From Mariannaea sp. PMI_226 (taxonomy: Eukaryota > Ascomycota > Sordariomycetes > Hypocreales > Nectriaceae): a DNA stretch of 64,000 nt. Below, piece after piece: positions 32,261 through 42,875 of the stretch. Every line of letters begins with the position of its first letter. Position 1 is the stretch's first letter. The DNA lies in assembly GCA_024336345.1 (NCBI GenBank), contig JANFOG010000003.1, positions 3,230,501 through 3,294,500 of the forward strand, in the 5' to 3' direction. Both the position numbers and the translations under genes were made by a program. The notes below the pieces were generated by a model. The model had not been told where the DNA came from. It worked only from the letters and a program-made list of their open reading frames with translations, and did no database searches.

Positions 32261-33750
32261 ATGGCGTTTTTTCCGATGGAGCGCTACTGGATAGCGCACG
32301 ATGCGCTCATGGTTTTGACCTTTGTGCCGTCCCTCATCTTGTTCTTATGCTCCCTTTGCGCCGCTCGTCGTCGAGGTGATCCTGCGCGCAGGGCTTTCTC
32401 ATGGTTGAAAGCTGCCTTTGGGTTCTTTACACTGTTAGTCATTTTTGCGATTCGTGCAACACCAAATGCGCTCAATGCGCCAGAATGCGCCCAACACTTT
32501 CCAACCCTCATTGCAACTGATTGACTGACTGATTGTGTGCCAATTTCAGTTTCATCTTCCTCGATTTTGCGGGTTATGGACTCGACCTCGCTGCTTCACG
32601 CATCTCTCACGATACAAATCTCGATTCGGCGATCAACAATGTACAAAACGTGATCCTGCAAATAGAACACGCTGCCAACCAAGTTTTTGCCATTGCTCGA
32701 CTGATTGAAATCTTCACCGACCTCATGACATTCCTTATGCTCGTCAACCTTGGCAACGGCATCCTTATCTCTCATGCTGGCAAGCAAAGCGAATCTGGAA
32801 AGATTGTGAAGCATGCCGCGTTGGGCATTTCTGCTGTTCTGGCCATCCTAGCCATTGCTTTCTTTGGCCTGCGAACAAATTATATAGCAAACATTTTCCG
32901 CGGTGTGGTCTACGGTCTTTCCCCGAAAATGGCCAATCAATTCAACACTTCCCGCCAGCTCGACTTTTCTGTCCGAGTCCTCCTTTTTATCCTATCTTTG
33001 GGTATTGTTGCACAGTCGGTCGCGATCAAGATGAAGACTCGCACTGAGCCACGCGTTCATACGGTAGGTCAATTCCCTTTTCCCCATGTGAGAGGGGAAA
33101 ATACCTTTATTCAATGTGCTAACAGTCACTGTTACCAGGCCTGCAATATGTTCGTCGCATGCGCCGTATTGTGGCTTCTGCGTTCAACGTACAGCATGGC
33201 TGCCATGGCCTCTCTAACTAACCTTAGCAGCTACCTAAAAGACCCTACGTTCAAGAACTACTTCGACATCACCGACGTCGTTCTGGGTACTTGGCCCGAA
33301 CTAATCTTACTCTCACTTGCGTTTGGCCTCGGCAGCAAGAAAGCGAATGGGCTTTGGTCCACTGAACAGCCCTTCATGACTCGAGGCGGAAATGCTGTCA
33401 GTCCTTGGGGCTTCAACTACGATCCAAACCAAGTCTCTCAACCCGTCATGGTCCATGGCCAACCTCCGGTTGCGCAGCAAAACTGGCCTCAATACCAGCA
33501 GCCACAGCCATACTATGCTCCCCAAGCAGTGAACGAGATGCCTCACAACGGTATTAACGAAATGCCTACTCAGTCCCAGCCCACGGCCATGCCACATTAC
33601 ACCCCTCAACAACAGACGCCTTATAATGTGTACATGCCCCAACCTCAAGTCAGATCTCCTCCTCCCCACGAGGATGCGATGGGCTTAAACCACCAGGCCA
33701 ACGGGTCGCCTCCTCAAGCGGTTCCTCAGCCTTACTATGAGAAGGCTTAA
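32261..33750 (+). CDS. Orphan seven-transmembrane protein with Pro/Gln-rich C-tail, 432 residues
   Basis: Exons 32261-32433, 32550-33063 and 33139-33750; introns of 116 and 75 bp. The second intron is a multiple of 3 without a stop, so an unspliced reading also stays open, but it has a GTAGGT donor, a CCAG acceptor and a GCTAAC branch site. Seven hydrophobic helices lie at about 14-35, 51-72, 109-132, 147-165, 199-218, 232-254 and 275-294. Basic residues lie in loops 1 (ARRRGDPARR), 3 (HAGKQSESGKIVK) and 5 (KMKTRTEPR) and after helix 7 (SKK), which predicts an outside N-terminus and an inside C-terminus, as in a receptor. The tail of about 130 residues is Pro/Gln/Asn/Tyr-rich (QYQQPQPYYAPQ). 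It has neither a CFEM domain nor an RTA1 signature. Family unrecognised. Confidence 0.8.
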
Positions 33751-33813
33751 GGAGCAATCGTCTGCCGCTTTCTATAGAACACACTTTTGGAACTTATTTT
33801 GCATTCTTTTGGA

Positions 33814-33839
33814 TTTTTTTTTTTTGGGGGGGGGGGGGG
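33814..33839 (+). repeat. Homopolymer junction T12-G14
   Basis: A run of 12 T followed directly by 14 G, about 60 bp past the 7TM gene stop codon. It is probably in the 3' UTR and is a likely site of length error in sequencing. Confidence 0.8.
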
Positions 33840-33970
33840 ATAATTGCACGTGCATGATACCATCTATATTGAAGTTTCGAATATTTCTAACATATCTACA
33901 TGAGGAGTTATAAAGTACCTATACGTCTTTTTTTTAGGTAGATGAAATATGGTCTAAAAAAATAATATGC

Positions 33971-34949
33971 TTATTCGACGTCATCTGCGTATTCAGCTGG
34001 AGCTACAAAGGGCCCGGCCTCGCCCATTGTGCCACTGACATACCTGGTCTTGTTAGTATGGTGAGTGCGGTTTAGGGATCAACATACTTAGTATGGCTCC
34101 CTCTGGCAGCGAGCTGGCCTTTGTTATTGGTAAATGTTACGGTGGTATAAGCCAAGGTTTTGCCAACTAGCTCTCTGTCAGCATCTTTTGCTTGTTGAGT
34201 ATTTCTTAATAAACATACTCTTCTCACAGATGGCGGTGCCCGTTAATTTATCACCCACGCGTCCTCCAGGGCTAAGATAAGTCACTTGTCTTGTCAGTCC
34301 AATACCATATCAAAACTGGTATAAATAGCAAGTGCATACCATTCAGGTCAGTGGACACGCCAGTCGCAAAACGACCAGTTGAGGCCACGGCCAACGATCC
34401 GCCCAAATCAACTATGCTTGCGATAGTTCCACCATGTATCGTTTGGAGGCGATTCTATGCAAAGTCAGATAACGACATCAAAGAAAAACCATATGTGAGT
34501 GGCGTGGGGAGACTGACGGTGTGGTCTTTATGAATGTCAAGTTCAAAGTCAACTCTGCCTTCTGTGGCGCTTAGAACTCTGAACCGCTGATAGGAGGGTT
34601 AGAAAGTGAGATTATTTAGAGCAATAGATTATCATACATCTTTTCCTAGGAGTCTATATTGGGAGTATTGATTAGCACCTGCGTCTGTCTTAGATCAGCT
34701 CCCTCGAACACCCTTTGCCGGGGGAGGAAACATTGCAATTCATGGGGAGGCCAGAGGGAGGTCTAGTTTCACTCACCTCGGCTCAAGACCAGAGTCGACC
34801 ATAAAGGACCGCATCACCTAGAAACGAGAAGGGTCAGTTCAGCCTTATCATGACTACCTATGCTGAGATACTCAGGACCAGCGGAGGTGGAGTTGGGTGG
34901 GTTGACTAACCGCCTTGACGAATTGCGTAGGATTGAGTTTCTTTGCCAT
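33971..34949 (-). CDS. Hotdog-fold thioesterase (PaaI/ACOT13-like), 165 residues, eight exons
   Basis: Spliced by hand from eight exons: 34949-34911, 34817-34777, 34653-34638, 34586-34518, 34454-34340, 34284-34219, 34166-34088, 34043-33971. The total of 498 nt gives 165 residues. The protein has the acyl-CoA thioesterase core NRLQTIHGGTIASIVDLGGS (56-75), with Asn56 and Asp71 at the same spacing as the catalytic pair of human ACOT13, then TDLNVTYLSPGGRVGDKL and LAYTTVTFTNNKGQLAARGSHTKYV. It hydrolyses acyl-CoA to fatty acid and CoA; mitochondrial or cytosolic location is not shown. Exon 3 is only 16 nt, and intron 7 is 44 bp. Intron 5 seems to end in CAAG. The gene is divergent from the Tfb2 gene. 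Confidence 0.88.
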
Positions 34950-35555
34950 TGCGTTGGATATGGTGTTCTTAGACCTAGTTGCCGAGAAACTTCAGAGGGC
35001 TGTCCTGTTCCAGACCAAAGTACTTATATATATCTATAAGGCGAGCTGGTTTATCACAGTTAATACCAGACACTACTCCTCTTGGGATCCTGGGGACCTT
35101 CACCCTAATATCCGGGGAAGTACGGAAAATTAGCACAACCGAAGATCCACCCACTATGAGCTCTCAGCCGAGTACCACGGCAGGAGCAATCAACCATACC
35201 TTATCAGCCAAAGCGAGACCAGACTAGAAACTGACGTAATTACCCGAATCTTTTCCGCACCAGCTGCATCAAGAGAAGGCTTCAGCTTTTTCGGGTCATG
35301 ATAGACTTACTTTTGTACTTCACTACCTCTTTATCTCACATCTTCCATCGACGTCCGCAACAAACATTAGCACCCTTTTGGCCTTCCACTGCAAGCCCAC
35401 CTCCCATCCTTCATCTGTACAACCTTGCTACGCACTCTCCGTCTTCACCACTTGGGTGGACCCCTGCTTCCTCCCAACTTCACTTATCATGAGATAGCTC
35501 TGCCATTCATTTCACTGACTGACGATTTGCGCCGCGCGCCAACCCGTTGCCCAGC
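34950..35555. promoter_or_regulatory. Divergent promoter region between the thioesterase and Tfb2 genes
   Basis: The 606 bp between the two ATGs must serve both genes. The side toward Tfb2 (about 35320-35555) is pyrimidine-rich. ATATATATCTATA-type sequence at about 35026-35038 is the best TATA candidate for the thioesterase, about 80 bp from its ATG. Confidence 0.45.
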
Positions 35556-37166
35556 ATGTCAGTCAGTCCCCCGCCTTCGCTCCAGCTCGCCGAGTACCTC
35601 GAGAAGCTTCCTGGTACCACCTTTAGAAGACTATACCAGCAGCCTTCCACTGCTTTTGCTATCTTCCGCCGCATGCTTCCTCATCTGGGTATGTTTGTCT
35701 CTGTCCGTGAGAAATGGGCCGCCCGTCATGCAGACACACTGGTTAATCCCGTCGTACTCTGGCAGCAAAAACCATTGTCATGCGAATTCTTTATATGCCT
35801 AGGCCCATCTTACTCTCTGATCTTGATGACTGGGTCAAACCAAGCGCGAAACGGTACAACTCGGCCTCTTGGAGTCGTTCACGTAACCCCACCAATCTAA
35901 CCTTGACCTAGGCAAAAGGACCAGGCTCTGTCCATCCTGCGCGTCCTCTACATTGTCCAGATCACGCCTCCCTCTAAGGATCGACCCCAAGAGATGCAAC
36001 TAACTGCCAATTTCAAAACCTCCCTCCGTCTCGCACTCACTGGCGGCGGCACTCACAACTCGTTCGGCGTGCCCTCAACTCTTCAGATTCCCTCTGAAAT
36101 CGACATTCCTTTCCTCGACCGATATGCACGAAAAAAATGGGAAGACATCCTACACTTTGTTGTAGCCAGTGTGGGTTTCAAGAGTGGTGGTGATGTTTCT
36201 GGACCGAATAAGAGCGTAAAGGAACTCCTAGTCGCCGGGCGCCTGGTTCACTACTTGCAAGGTAGTAGCCTCCGCATCACCAAGGCTGGATTCACCTTCT
36301 TGTTGCAGGAGGCCAATGCGCAAGTATGGACATTGTTGCTGCTTTGGCTCGAGGCTATGGACACGAACAAATCAGCCGGACTGGAGGCTACTGACATGCT
36401 CTCCTTCCTGTTCGTGCTTGCCAGCATGGAGCTTGGTCGCGCATACGATACCAACGCATTGACGGAGCAGCGTAAGAACATGCTGCCGTCCCTCGTAGAC
36501 TTTGGCCTGATATACATTCCGAATCATAAGCGATCTATGTTCTTCCCTACGCGCCTCGCAACCACTCTCACCAGCGCAGGCAACAGTCTTCGCAGCATCA
36601 GCGATGGTGTCTCGGCCGCCACGGCTGCCGCCTTTGGACAAAACCAGAACAGTGCCAGTACAGGCAGCGGAGACCAAAAAGGCAGTATCATTATCGAAAC
36701 CAACTATAGAATCTACGCATATACACAGTCCACACTACAGATCGCCGTCATCGCTCTATTCTCTAAGCTTAACATGCGCTTCCCCGATATGGTTGCTGGT
36801 CGCCTATCTCGCCAGTCCATCCGACAGGCAATCAACTACGGTATCACAGCCGATCAGATTATATCCTACCTTGCCGCCCACGCCCACGATCAAATGCGCC
36901 GTACCGCTGCCCTCAACAACAAGCCTGTCCTCCCACCTACGGTTATCGACCAGATCCGGCTTTGGCAGCTGGAAAACGAGCGCATGAAGACCACTGGCGG
37001 CTTCTTGTTCAAGGACTTTGAGGACCATAAGGAGTACATGGCCGTTGCAGGATTTGCCGAAGAGGTTGGCGTCTTGACTTGGCGAAATGACGTCAAGGGT
37101 ATGTTCTTCGCAAGTAAACACGAGCAGATTCGCGACTATCTCAAGATTCGAAAGAAGGGAGAGTAG
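35556..37166 (+). CDS. TFB2: TFIIH core subunit Tfb2 (p52), 491 residues
   Basis: Exons 35556-35688, 35766-35853 and 35912-37166 with introns of 77 and 58 bp. The translation starts MSVSPPPSLQLAEYLEKLP. The Tfb2/p52 order is clear: an N-terminal EYLEKLPGTTFRRLYQQPSTAFAIFR block, AKTIVMRILYMPRPILLSDLDDWV across the first junction, then a long helical region with KKWEDILHFVV and LLLLWLEAM, LSFLFVLASMELGRAY, and the C-terminal domain (about 415-491: PPTVIDQIRLWQLENER, DFEDHKEY, GVLTWRNDVKGMFF) that binds Tfb5/p8. Length is close to yeast Tfb2 (513). It stimulates the ATPase of Ssl2/XPB in transcription start and nucleotide excision repair, in the nucleus. It is expected to be essential and constitutively expressed. 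Confidence 0.95.
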
Positions 37167-37774
37167 TAGAGGGCTTTAGAATGGGGAAACACCTTGACTG
37201 GACCAAAAAAAAAAAAACCAACCGAAGGGTGATACGGAAGGGTCTCAGGAAGAGATAGACATGATTATTGACAGCATCGGCGTTACGAGGCGTTGTGGTC
37301 AGAAAGCTAAACGGCCACGAGACAAAAATGGCGATTACTACAGAGCATTGCCGGTCTAGAGGTTGACAGGAGGAATATACAGTGTTTTCCAGTGTTTGTA
37401 CAAATAAAACTAGCCGCGCCCAAAAGGGATTTCCTACAACTTTGAAGCCATATGGGCCCATTGCTGTAACCATCCTGTACAACTCCAGTTTGAGGTCCAT
37501 TGAAATCATATTCTGTTCCACAGATGCAAGTTCTTTTTGGCCGGACGAAGACTCCCAATGCAACAGAAAAGAATAATTGCATGCCTCTTTCGTCCTTGCA
37601 CAACTAGCAGTACGCCAACGCCCCGAATTCATTTCATTGACGAAGCCTTGTATCTTTATCGAGGATAATTTAGTTGCGAATTCAATGAAGGAATTCTGTC
37701 AGAAGATAAAACATAGGAAAATAGCCAGTGTAACTTAAACCTGCCGTTGACGACGCAGTACGTCAGAGACGCTC
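37167..37774. other. Intergenic region between convergent Tfb2 and serine-rich protein genes
   Basis: It holds the two 3' UTRs, with a run of 12 A at about 37206-37217. No gene is seen. Confidence 0.5.
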
Positions 37775-39115
37775 TCAATTCCCGCTAAGTCTTTTGCCAC
37801 TACCTCGAATCATAGTGCCGGTTCTTCCACGAGCGTGCGTTAGTGGACGTGCAGCAGCCAGGCTTCGTCTCTCGTACTTCTTCGGGCCGCCACCACCAAA
37901 GATACGATTGATTAAGCCCTTGTCTTCCATGCAACCTCCCTCCGGCAATAGTGCTGGGCGGCCAATCCGTCGAGCGTAGGCTTGCTGCCAGTCGTGCAGG
38001 GAACGTCGGGCTTCAGCAGTTGTACAGCAAGTTTCTATATCAGCAAATACACGGAGGTATTGTGAATCATCATCTGCTCTAAACCTGCGGCAAGGAATCG
38101 AGGATGATACTGTAGTGAGTGCCGATGTGGTCTTTGAGTGAGACAGATGAGTTGGTCGGAGACTTGCTCCATGAAAATCTTGTGTCAAGGATTGCTTCTG
38201 AATAGACCGACCCTTGGGTGAGACGGACGATTGTGTCAAGTCCTAATTGAGACTTTCGGCTAGAATACGGTCGTGAAGGGACATAAAGCGGCCAGACCAA
38301 TAGGCAGACGGCTGTGCGGTGCTGATTTGTCCGGGCAACAAGGTAGAATGTGAGTGTTCGGTGATGATCGAACAAGTAGATTGAGGTGACGAAACCAAGG
38401 ATGGTCGTGGGAGTCGATGGCGAGACGATGAGGTAGAACCGAGGAGATTGCTGTTAGAGGAGGACTGAGATGTCTTGCGAGATGAGCCACTGAAGACACG
38501 CGAGTTTCCCGATCTAGAGGTGAGAGCTTGGCGGGAGATGGATGTCTTCAACTCAGCGAGAACACTCATTGTTCGTGACTTTGGCAGCTGGCTTGTGTGA
38601 GTCCTTGACACCTTTTGTGGAAGTGGATTGCTGCCACAAGGTACAGCGTTTTCGTCTTGAATCTGTCCTTGAGATATCTTTTCAAGGCCAGGGATGATAT
38701 TGAACGTTGAGCTTGTTGTCAATGTCACCTTTCTTCCCGGTATCAAAGGCGTACGCTTCGGAAGGGGGTTCGGTGGAAGTGCTTGACACGCAGTAGTAAC
38801 ATTGAAGCTTGATTCAGCAACGGTTGGATGACTTGAGAGGGATTTGGTTCCGTCTTTGTTGAAACTAGCAGAGATTCGCCTCGTAGTTGTTTTGATATCC
38901 TCAACTTTCCTTCCTGTCAATGATTCCGCAGAGCTGGAACTGCAGTCTTTGATGCCCGGGACGATGGTGAAACTCTCGCTGCGAACGAAATCAGGGCCTC
39001 GAGAATTCTTGATAGGGCCAATTGGTCCTGAAATTCTCGGTCGCTTATGTTTCGTTCGGCCCAGGAATTTGGATGGGATTGGAAGTCTAGTGGCAGTTCC
39101 ATTGAATGTATCCAT
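37775..39115 (-). CDS. Serine-rich protein with conserved C-terminal helix block; reading frame interrupted at 38243
   Basis: The frame starts at ATG 39115 (MDTFNGTATRLPIPSKFLGR). It is Ser/Thr/Pro-rich through about residue 270, reaches AYWSGRFMSLHDRILAESLN and then meets TAG at 38245-38243. The same frame continues beyond and ends in a coherent block: FRADDDSQYLRVFADIETCC, ARRSLHDWQQAYARRIGRPA, LLPEGGCMEDKGLINRIFGGG (stop at 37775). I recall the SGRF...LHDR block and the WQQ-YARR block together in fungal proteins, so this is one gene. A 144-bp intron (38253-38110; weak GTCTCA donor, TACAG acceptor) would remove the stop and give 398 residues. Alternatively two compensating frameshifts are present, because the +1 frame reads LDTIVRLTQGSVYSEA right after the stop. 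Function unknown. Confidence 0.55.
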
Positions 39116-39142
39116 AGTAGGGGGCAATCAAGCACGAGGAGA

Positions 39143-39523
39143 CTAGTAGTCCTCGAGAAGTCTGTCAAGATTGTGCCTGACTGAACCGTTGTAGCGAACA
39201 CCGATCCTTGTAAACCGGATTAAGTAAAGAAGGACTACTCTTCTAACCCAGGCGATAAAAATGAGCAAAAAGATCAGCCAGGCGACGATGTTGGCGGCGA
39301 CAGTAATGAGGGATGGTTGAAAGTGCTTCCAAGCAAAGGGAAGGCAGCCGAAGAAAGCGACTTGTATGATTTGGGCCCGATAAGTGATCGAAATCTCCAG
39401 CAGCAGAGGAATGTCCCTCAACAGGCTGTAGAGTGGTCTAACGGCCAGTAGACTCAAAAAATTCGCAATGGGGTGGTATTGTTCAGCTGGATCTTCCGCG
39501 ATGGCGTCGACCATCGCACGCAT
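39143..39523 (-). CDS. Small membrane protein, 126 residues, directly upstream of the serine-rich gene
   Basis: First ATG in the frame at 39523 (MRAMVDAIAEDPAEQYHP). The protein has short hydrophobic segments at about 22-45 (NFLSLLAVRPLYSLLRDIPLLLE), 53-66 (QVAFFGCLPFAW) and a long one at about 72-100 (LITVAANIVAWLIFLLIFIAW, followed by VRRVVLLYLIRF). The tail is polar (GSVRHNLDRLLEDY). The stop at 39143 is only 27 nt upstream of the ATG at 39115, on the same strand and in the same frame. Nothing in it is recognisable. Support is the consistent amphipathic and hydrophobic pattern; it may have a missed upstream exon. Confidence 0.45.
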   Translation of the reverse strand: MRAMVDAIAEDPAEQYHPIANFLSLLAVRPLYSLLRDIPLLLEISITYRAQIIQVAFFGCLPFAWKHFQPSLITVAANIVAWLIFLLIFIAWVRRVVLLYLIRFTRIGVRYNGSVRHNLDRLLEDY

Positions 39524-40176
39524 TACGTGTGTTGCGGTCCCTAACACAGTCCAATTCCTTACCCACGTCCGAGTTGTGGCTTGTTGGGGGGGGAAGGATA
39601 GCAAAAACAGAGAAGCAAAGTAGAGAATTATGATTGCTTGGACTCAAAATGAGTACAGAAGGTTCGCAGCATTGGCATGGGATGGCAACTTGTTTTGTTT
39701 TTGTTTTTGTTTTTTTTGTCTTTGTTGATTGCTGAAGAGGCTGTTTGGCAGTTGGTAACTATTGGAGTGGAAGTCTTCTTCACCTCTGGCAGGCGGCATG
39801 TGACAGACAGCAGGCAGTATGCAGGCGGTAGGTAGGCAGTAGGTAGGCAGTCCGTTGTTGCTTTCAGCACTTTACCTTAGGTACCTACCACAGGAGCATG
39901 AGCACAAGCACGATGCTAGCTCTTTAACAAATAATAGCAAGGAGAAGCACTGCCATGGCTGTTCTTCTCTTCTCATTTTATTCCTCTCCCTCGAGGCAGG
40001 TAGCCTTCAGAGCATATACCCCATCGCATTCACCTATTTTCCAACAACATCTAGATAGGTACCTTGCCGCAAACAACTTGTGTCTATTGAGCGATGATGC
40101 ATTTATTTGTTCACGTCCCAAACCCAACCCAACCCAACCCCCCTATTTCCTGTACTGAATCTATATATTCTACCTG
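39524..40176. other. Intergenic region with simple repeats
   Basis: No gene is seen. Two exact 11-bp units of GTAGGTAGGCA lie at 39828-39849, T-rich (GTTTTT)n at 39691-39718, and CCCAA repeats at 40117-40140. TACCTA/TAGGTA motifs occur around 39890 and 40055. Confidence 0.55.
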
Positions 40177-41247
40177 TTAGTGGCCATTCACGACCACTCC
40201 GTTTGTTGTCTCGTCCCAGCCGTCTATCTTGAACCGAAACTCCAGGTCGCCCTCGCCTCGCGGTACCTCGTTTCCGTTACCATCGAATAGTGCTCGCTCC
40301 ACCATCGTCACGTTGCCCTCCCAGTCTACCAGGATGACGGTTTGCCGTTGCGTCCCATACATTCCCGTCTCAAATCCTGTCATTGGACTGGGAACTGGAT
40401 CCGGTCTGCCTTCGACAGTGAGACCCTCAGCTGCTGCTTGGTCGTCTGTTGCCCAACCCGTCAAACCTTTGTCGCGGGCCTCCTTCATGGCCTTGATATG
40501 TGCATCTTCGCCAATGGGTGGTATGAAGATACTTTCCTTGAGTTGATTAAAGTACTCCATCAAGTGGGTGCTCTCGTCTCTTGCGGGCAGTGTATCCCTT
40601 TCGAGTACGGAAAAGAGTTCCGCGATCAGGTCCTGTTGACTAGTTTTTTCCGAGATCGATTTGTCGATGGCTTCCTTGAGGAATTCCTTTCCCATCCTGA
40701 TTTTTGGCCATTCCTCCGCCTTCCCCGAGGCATCAAAAGCTGTATTGCTTAGGCCCCAAACCTCACCGCGTTCTTTGCCCACGATTGGAACATCATTCAC
40801 ATCAGCACAGCGATTGCTGACGATGGCGATGCCTTCACTATGCTTTCTCAACTTGCCACAGACCATCGAAAACCCGCCGACACCTTGGACTCCGCCATCT
40901 TTGACCAGATGCTGGACGCCATCCATCACACCGCTCGTGGGCAGTCCTCCCAGCCAGGCGGTCACCATACCGCCTCGGCTCTTGACCCCATGAATGGGGT
41001 GCTTGATATCGTTAATGTTGATCTCTCGGTAGTTTGTCAGGACTGCAAGAAATCCATCCTTTGTCAAACCGAGCCATGTCCCTTTCTCTGCTCTCTGGAG
41101 GTCCCTTGATGAAAGCACCTGGCGACCCGAGGTAGCATGCCTCCACCAGTGTGGCCGCGAGGTTGGCCGGAGAATGTATTCGTCTCGGTTGTCGATGACG
41201 ATGAGTGCATAATCAGGGTGCGCTGTTGTAAATAGAACGATGCACAT
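40177..41247 (-). CDS. TANGO2/NRDE-family protein, 356 residues
   Basis: A single-exon gene. The start MCIVLF and the NRDE box at residues 20-23 (VIDNRDEYILRPTSRPHWW) are the signature of the TANGO2 family (formerly DUF833), as are GGRDxxx-like GTWLGLTKDGFLAVLTNYR and the C-terminal block MYGTQRQTVILVDWEGNVTMVERALF. The conserved Cys2 after the initiator Met recalls N-terminal nucleophile hydrolases, but no activity is proved for the family; human TANGO2 is linked to Golgi organisation, haem handling and lipid metabolism. Length exceeds the human protein (276) because of inserts. Start context: ATG directly after a T-rich leader (AAAACAGGAAAAAGGAAACAG on the minus strand, 21 nt upstream region). 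Confidence 0.93.
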   Translation of the reverse strand: MCIVLFTTAHPDYALIVIDNRDEYILRPTSRPHWWRHATSGRQVLSSRDLQRAEKGTWLGLTKDGFLAVLTNYREININDIKHPIHGVKSRGGMVTAWLGGLPTSGVMDGVQHLVKDGGVQGVGGFSMVCGKLRKHSEGIAIVSNRCADVNDVPIVGKERGEVWGLSNTAFDASGKAEEWPKIRMGKEFLKEAIDKSISEKTSQQDLIAELFSVLERDTLPARDESTHLMEYFNQLKESIFIPPIGEDAHIKAMKEARDKGLTGWATDDQAAAEGLTVEGRPDPVPSPMTGFETGMYGTQRQTVILVDWEGNVTMVERALFDGNGNEVPRGEGDLEFRFKIDGWDETTNGVVVNGH

Positions 41248-42875
41248 CTTCTGTTTCCTTTTTCCTGTTTCTTTTCTCCTTTTTTATCGTGGGTATGTAG
41301 TCAAAAGAGTTGAATGAAGTAGATAGGTGTAATAGTTGGTGTGTGAAACCTCGAATGGCGGCGATTGTCGCTGGTGGGGTTCTCTTGTGGCTTTTAAGCT
41401 TAACAAATCACGACAGGTGACTATTGCCGCCATTTGACCCCACGAGCCAAGAGCCAAGATCCATGATGGCATTTGAACTAAACATGCCACAGGCTTCGAG
41501 TGGACCCATGAAGCGTGAGATATGCTGCACAATGACTGCCCAACGGCTTTGCAACGGAGGCTCGGCAGCGCCCTACACACAGTACGTCCCCATGATCTGA
41601 TGATACGAAGCGGCTAGACACACCCGGGTTCGGCCGGCTTCCGGCTGTTGTCACTGGGCGCGGGGAACGGGAACAGTCGACAAGGGTCACAGATCCCGCC
41701 ACCATGGTGAGCCGTCTCGGGGAATGCTCTGAATGAAGCTGCATCAAGTGTCAATGGCCCATGTGATGCGCCGATAGTAAGTCTGTATGATTTCTGGTGT
41801 GCTCATGTCTCCACCAACAATTGAATGGGAAAAAGTCACCAGTGTTCCCAACCTTGCGGTGTGCAAGATTGAGGAAGCAATCGACCGACTTGTACATAGT
41901 ATTATATCCTCAGAAGCGGCCAGAGACACGAGGCATATGCGGAGTCAACCCGGCAAGCTTGCCTCGAATAGTTAGAAGTAGCTGCGGCGCTGCACGCTGC
42001 GATGACAACTTCTCGCTTCGGGTTCGACACTTAGACGGCCCCGACTCCTACTGAACAGTATTTGTGCCACGATTTTTTGGGTGATTTTAATCTCCATGCA
42101 CATATCCACTGGGACACAGCTGGGTGTGTTTATTTAGTATTCTACGCGCAAAGGAAAACGCGGGGAACCCGTGACGCAATCTGATCAAGGTTCGATATTC
42201 TTTGCGGGCCTGGGGTCTGGTGGTGGACGTCCCTCCTCGCACCTCGATCTTGTCGTAGTCAAGTAGTGTAGCGAAGGAAATCGCGATTAATCCAAGGGAA
42301 AGCTCACTTATATCCTACTGCGAAGGAAAATGCACATAACCTTCGATGCGATCAAATCTAGTGCTGATTACACATCCATATTATCAGCAAGATTGAGCCG
42401 AGTTCCGAGAGTCAACAGCCGAGGATCCGACCAGTTTGTAACACCATGAAATGGTCGAGAGAATAAGATACTTGTCTTTTGGTTTTCTGGTATTCAGCTC
42501 ATGTTACTCAATCTCAATCAATACCGAACTTACTTTTCGCTTCTGCTCTTACAGTCCCACTGGCCGGTCATGACTTACTATGGGATATTCACACCACAAT
42601 CTAAACAACGAGAAGAGTAACAGATGGGCTACTTCTCGACATTTATGAATACCTCGGCCTGGTTTTATATCCGCTCTGTCTCCTTATATTGGACACAGGT
42701 ACTACGATTTTCAGCACCAAGAAAGACCTAGTGATCCATGATCTCCTCTTTCTCATTGAATCCTCTTTATTCATTCTAGTGACCTCCTTTAGTTATATGC
42801 TTCAGTCAACATATCACGCTGTTTGTCTCTACAATCATTAGCCATCTAGCCCCTTCGCACTTCCTATGCCACCTG
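41248..42875. other. Intergenic region between TANGO2-like and zinc-protein genes
   Basis: No gene is seen. The part above 41248 is the TANGO2-like promoter, with AG-rich minus-strand leader. The part at 42400-42875 is the 3' flank of the zinc-protein gene, with AT-rich sequence. A GGTTCGA at about 42189 resembles a tRNA B box, but no tRNA arm structure surrounds it. Confidence 0.5.

Noticed and set aside
40117..40140. CCCAA repeats as telomere-like sequence
   Set aside because: The unit is CCCAA rather than CCCTAA, with only about five copies and genes on both sides.
42180..42260. tRNA-like B box GGTTCGA
   Set aside because: No acceptor stem, no A box at proper distance.
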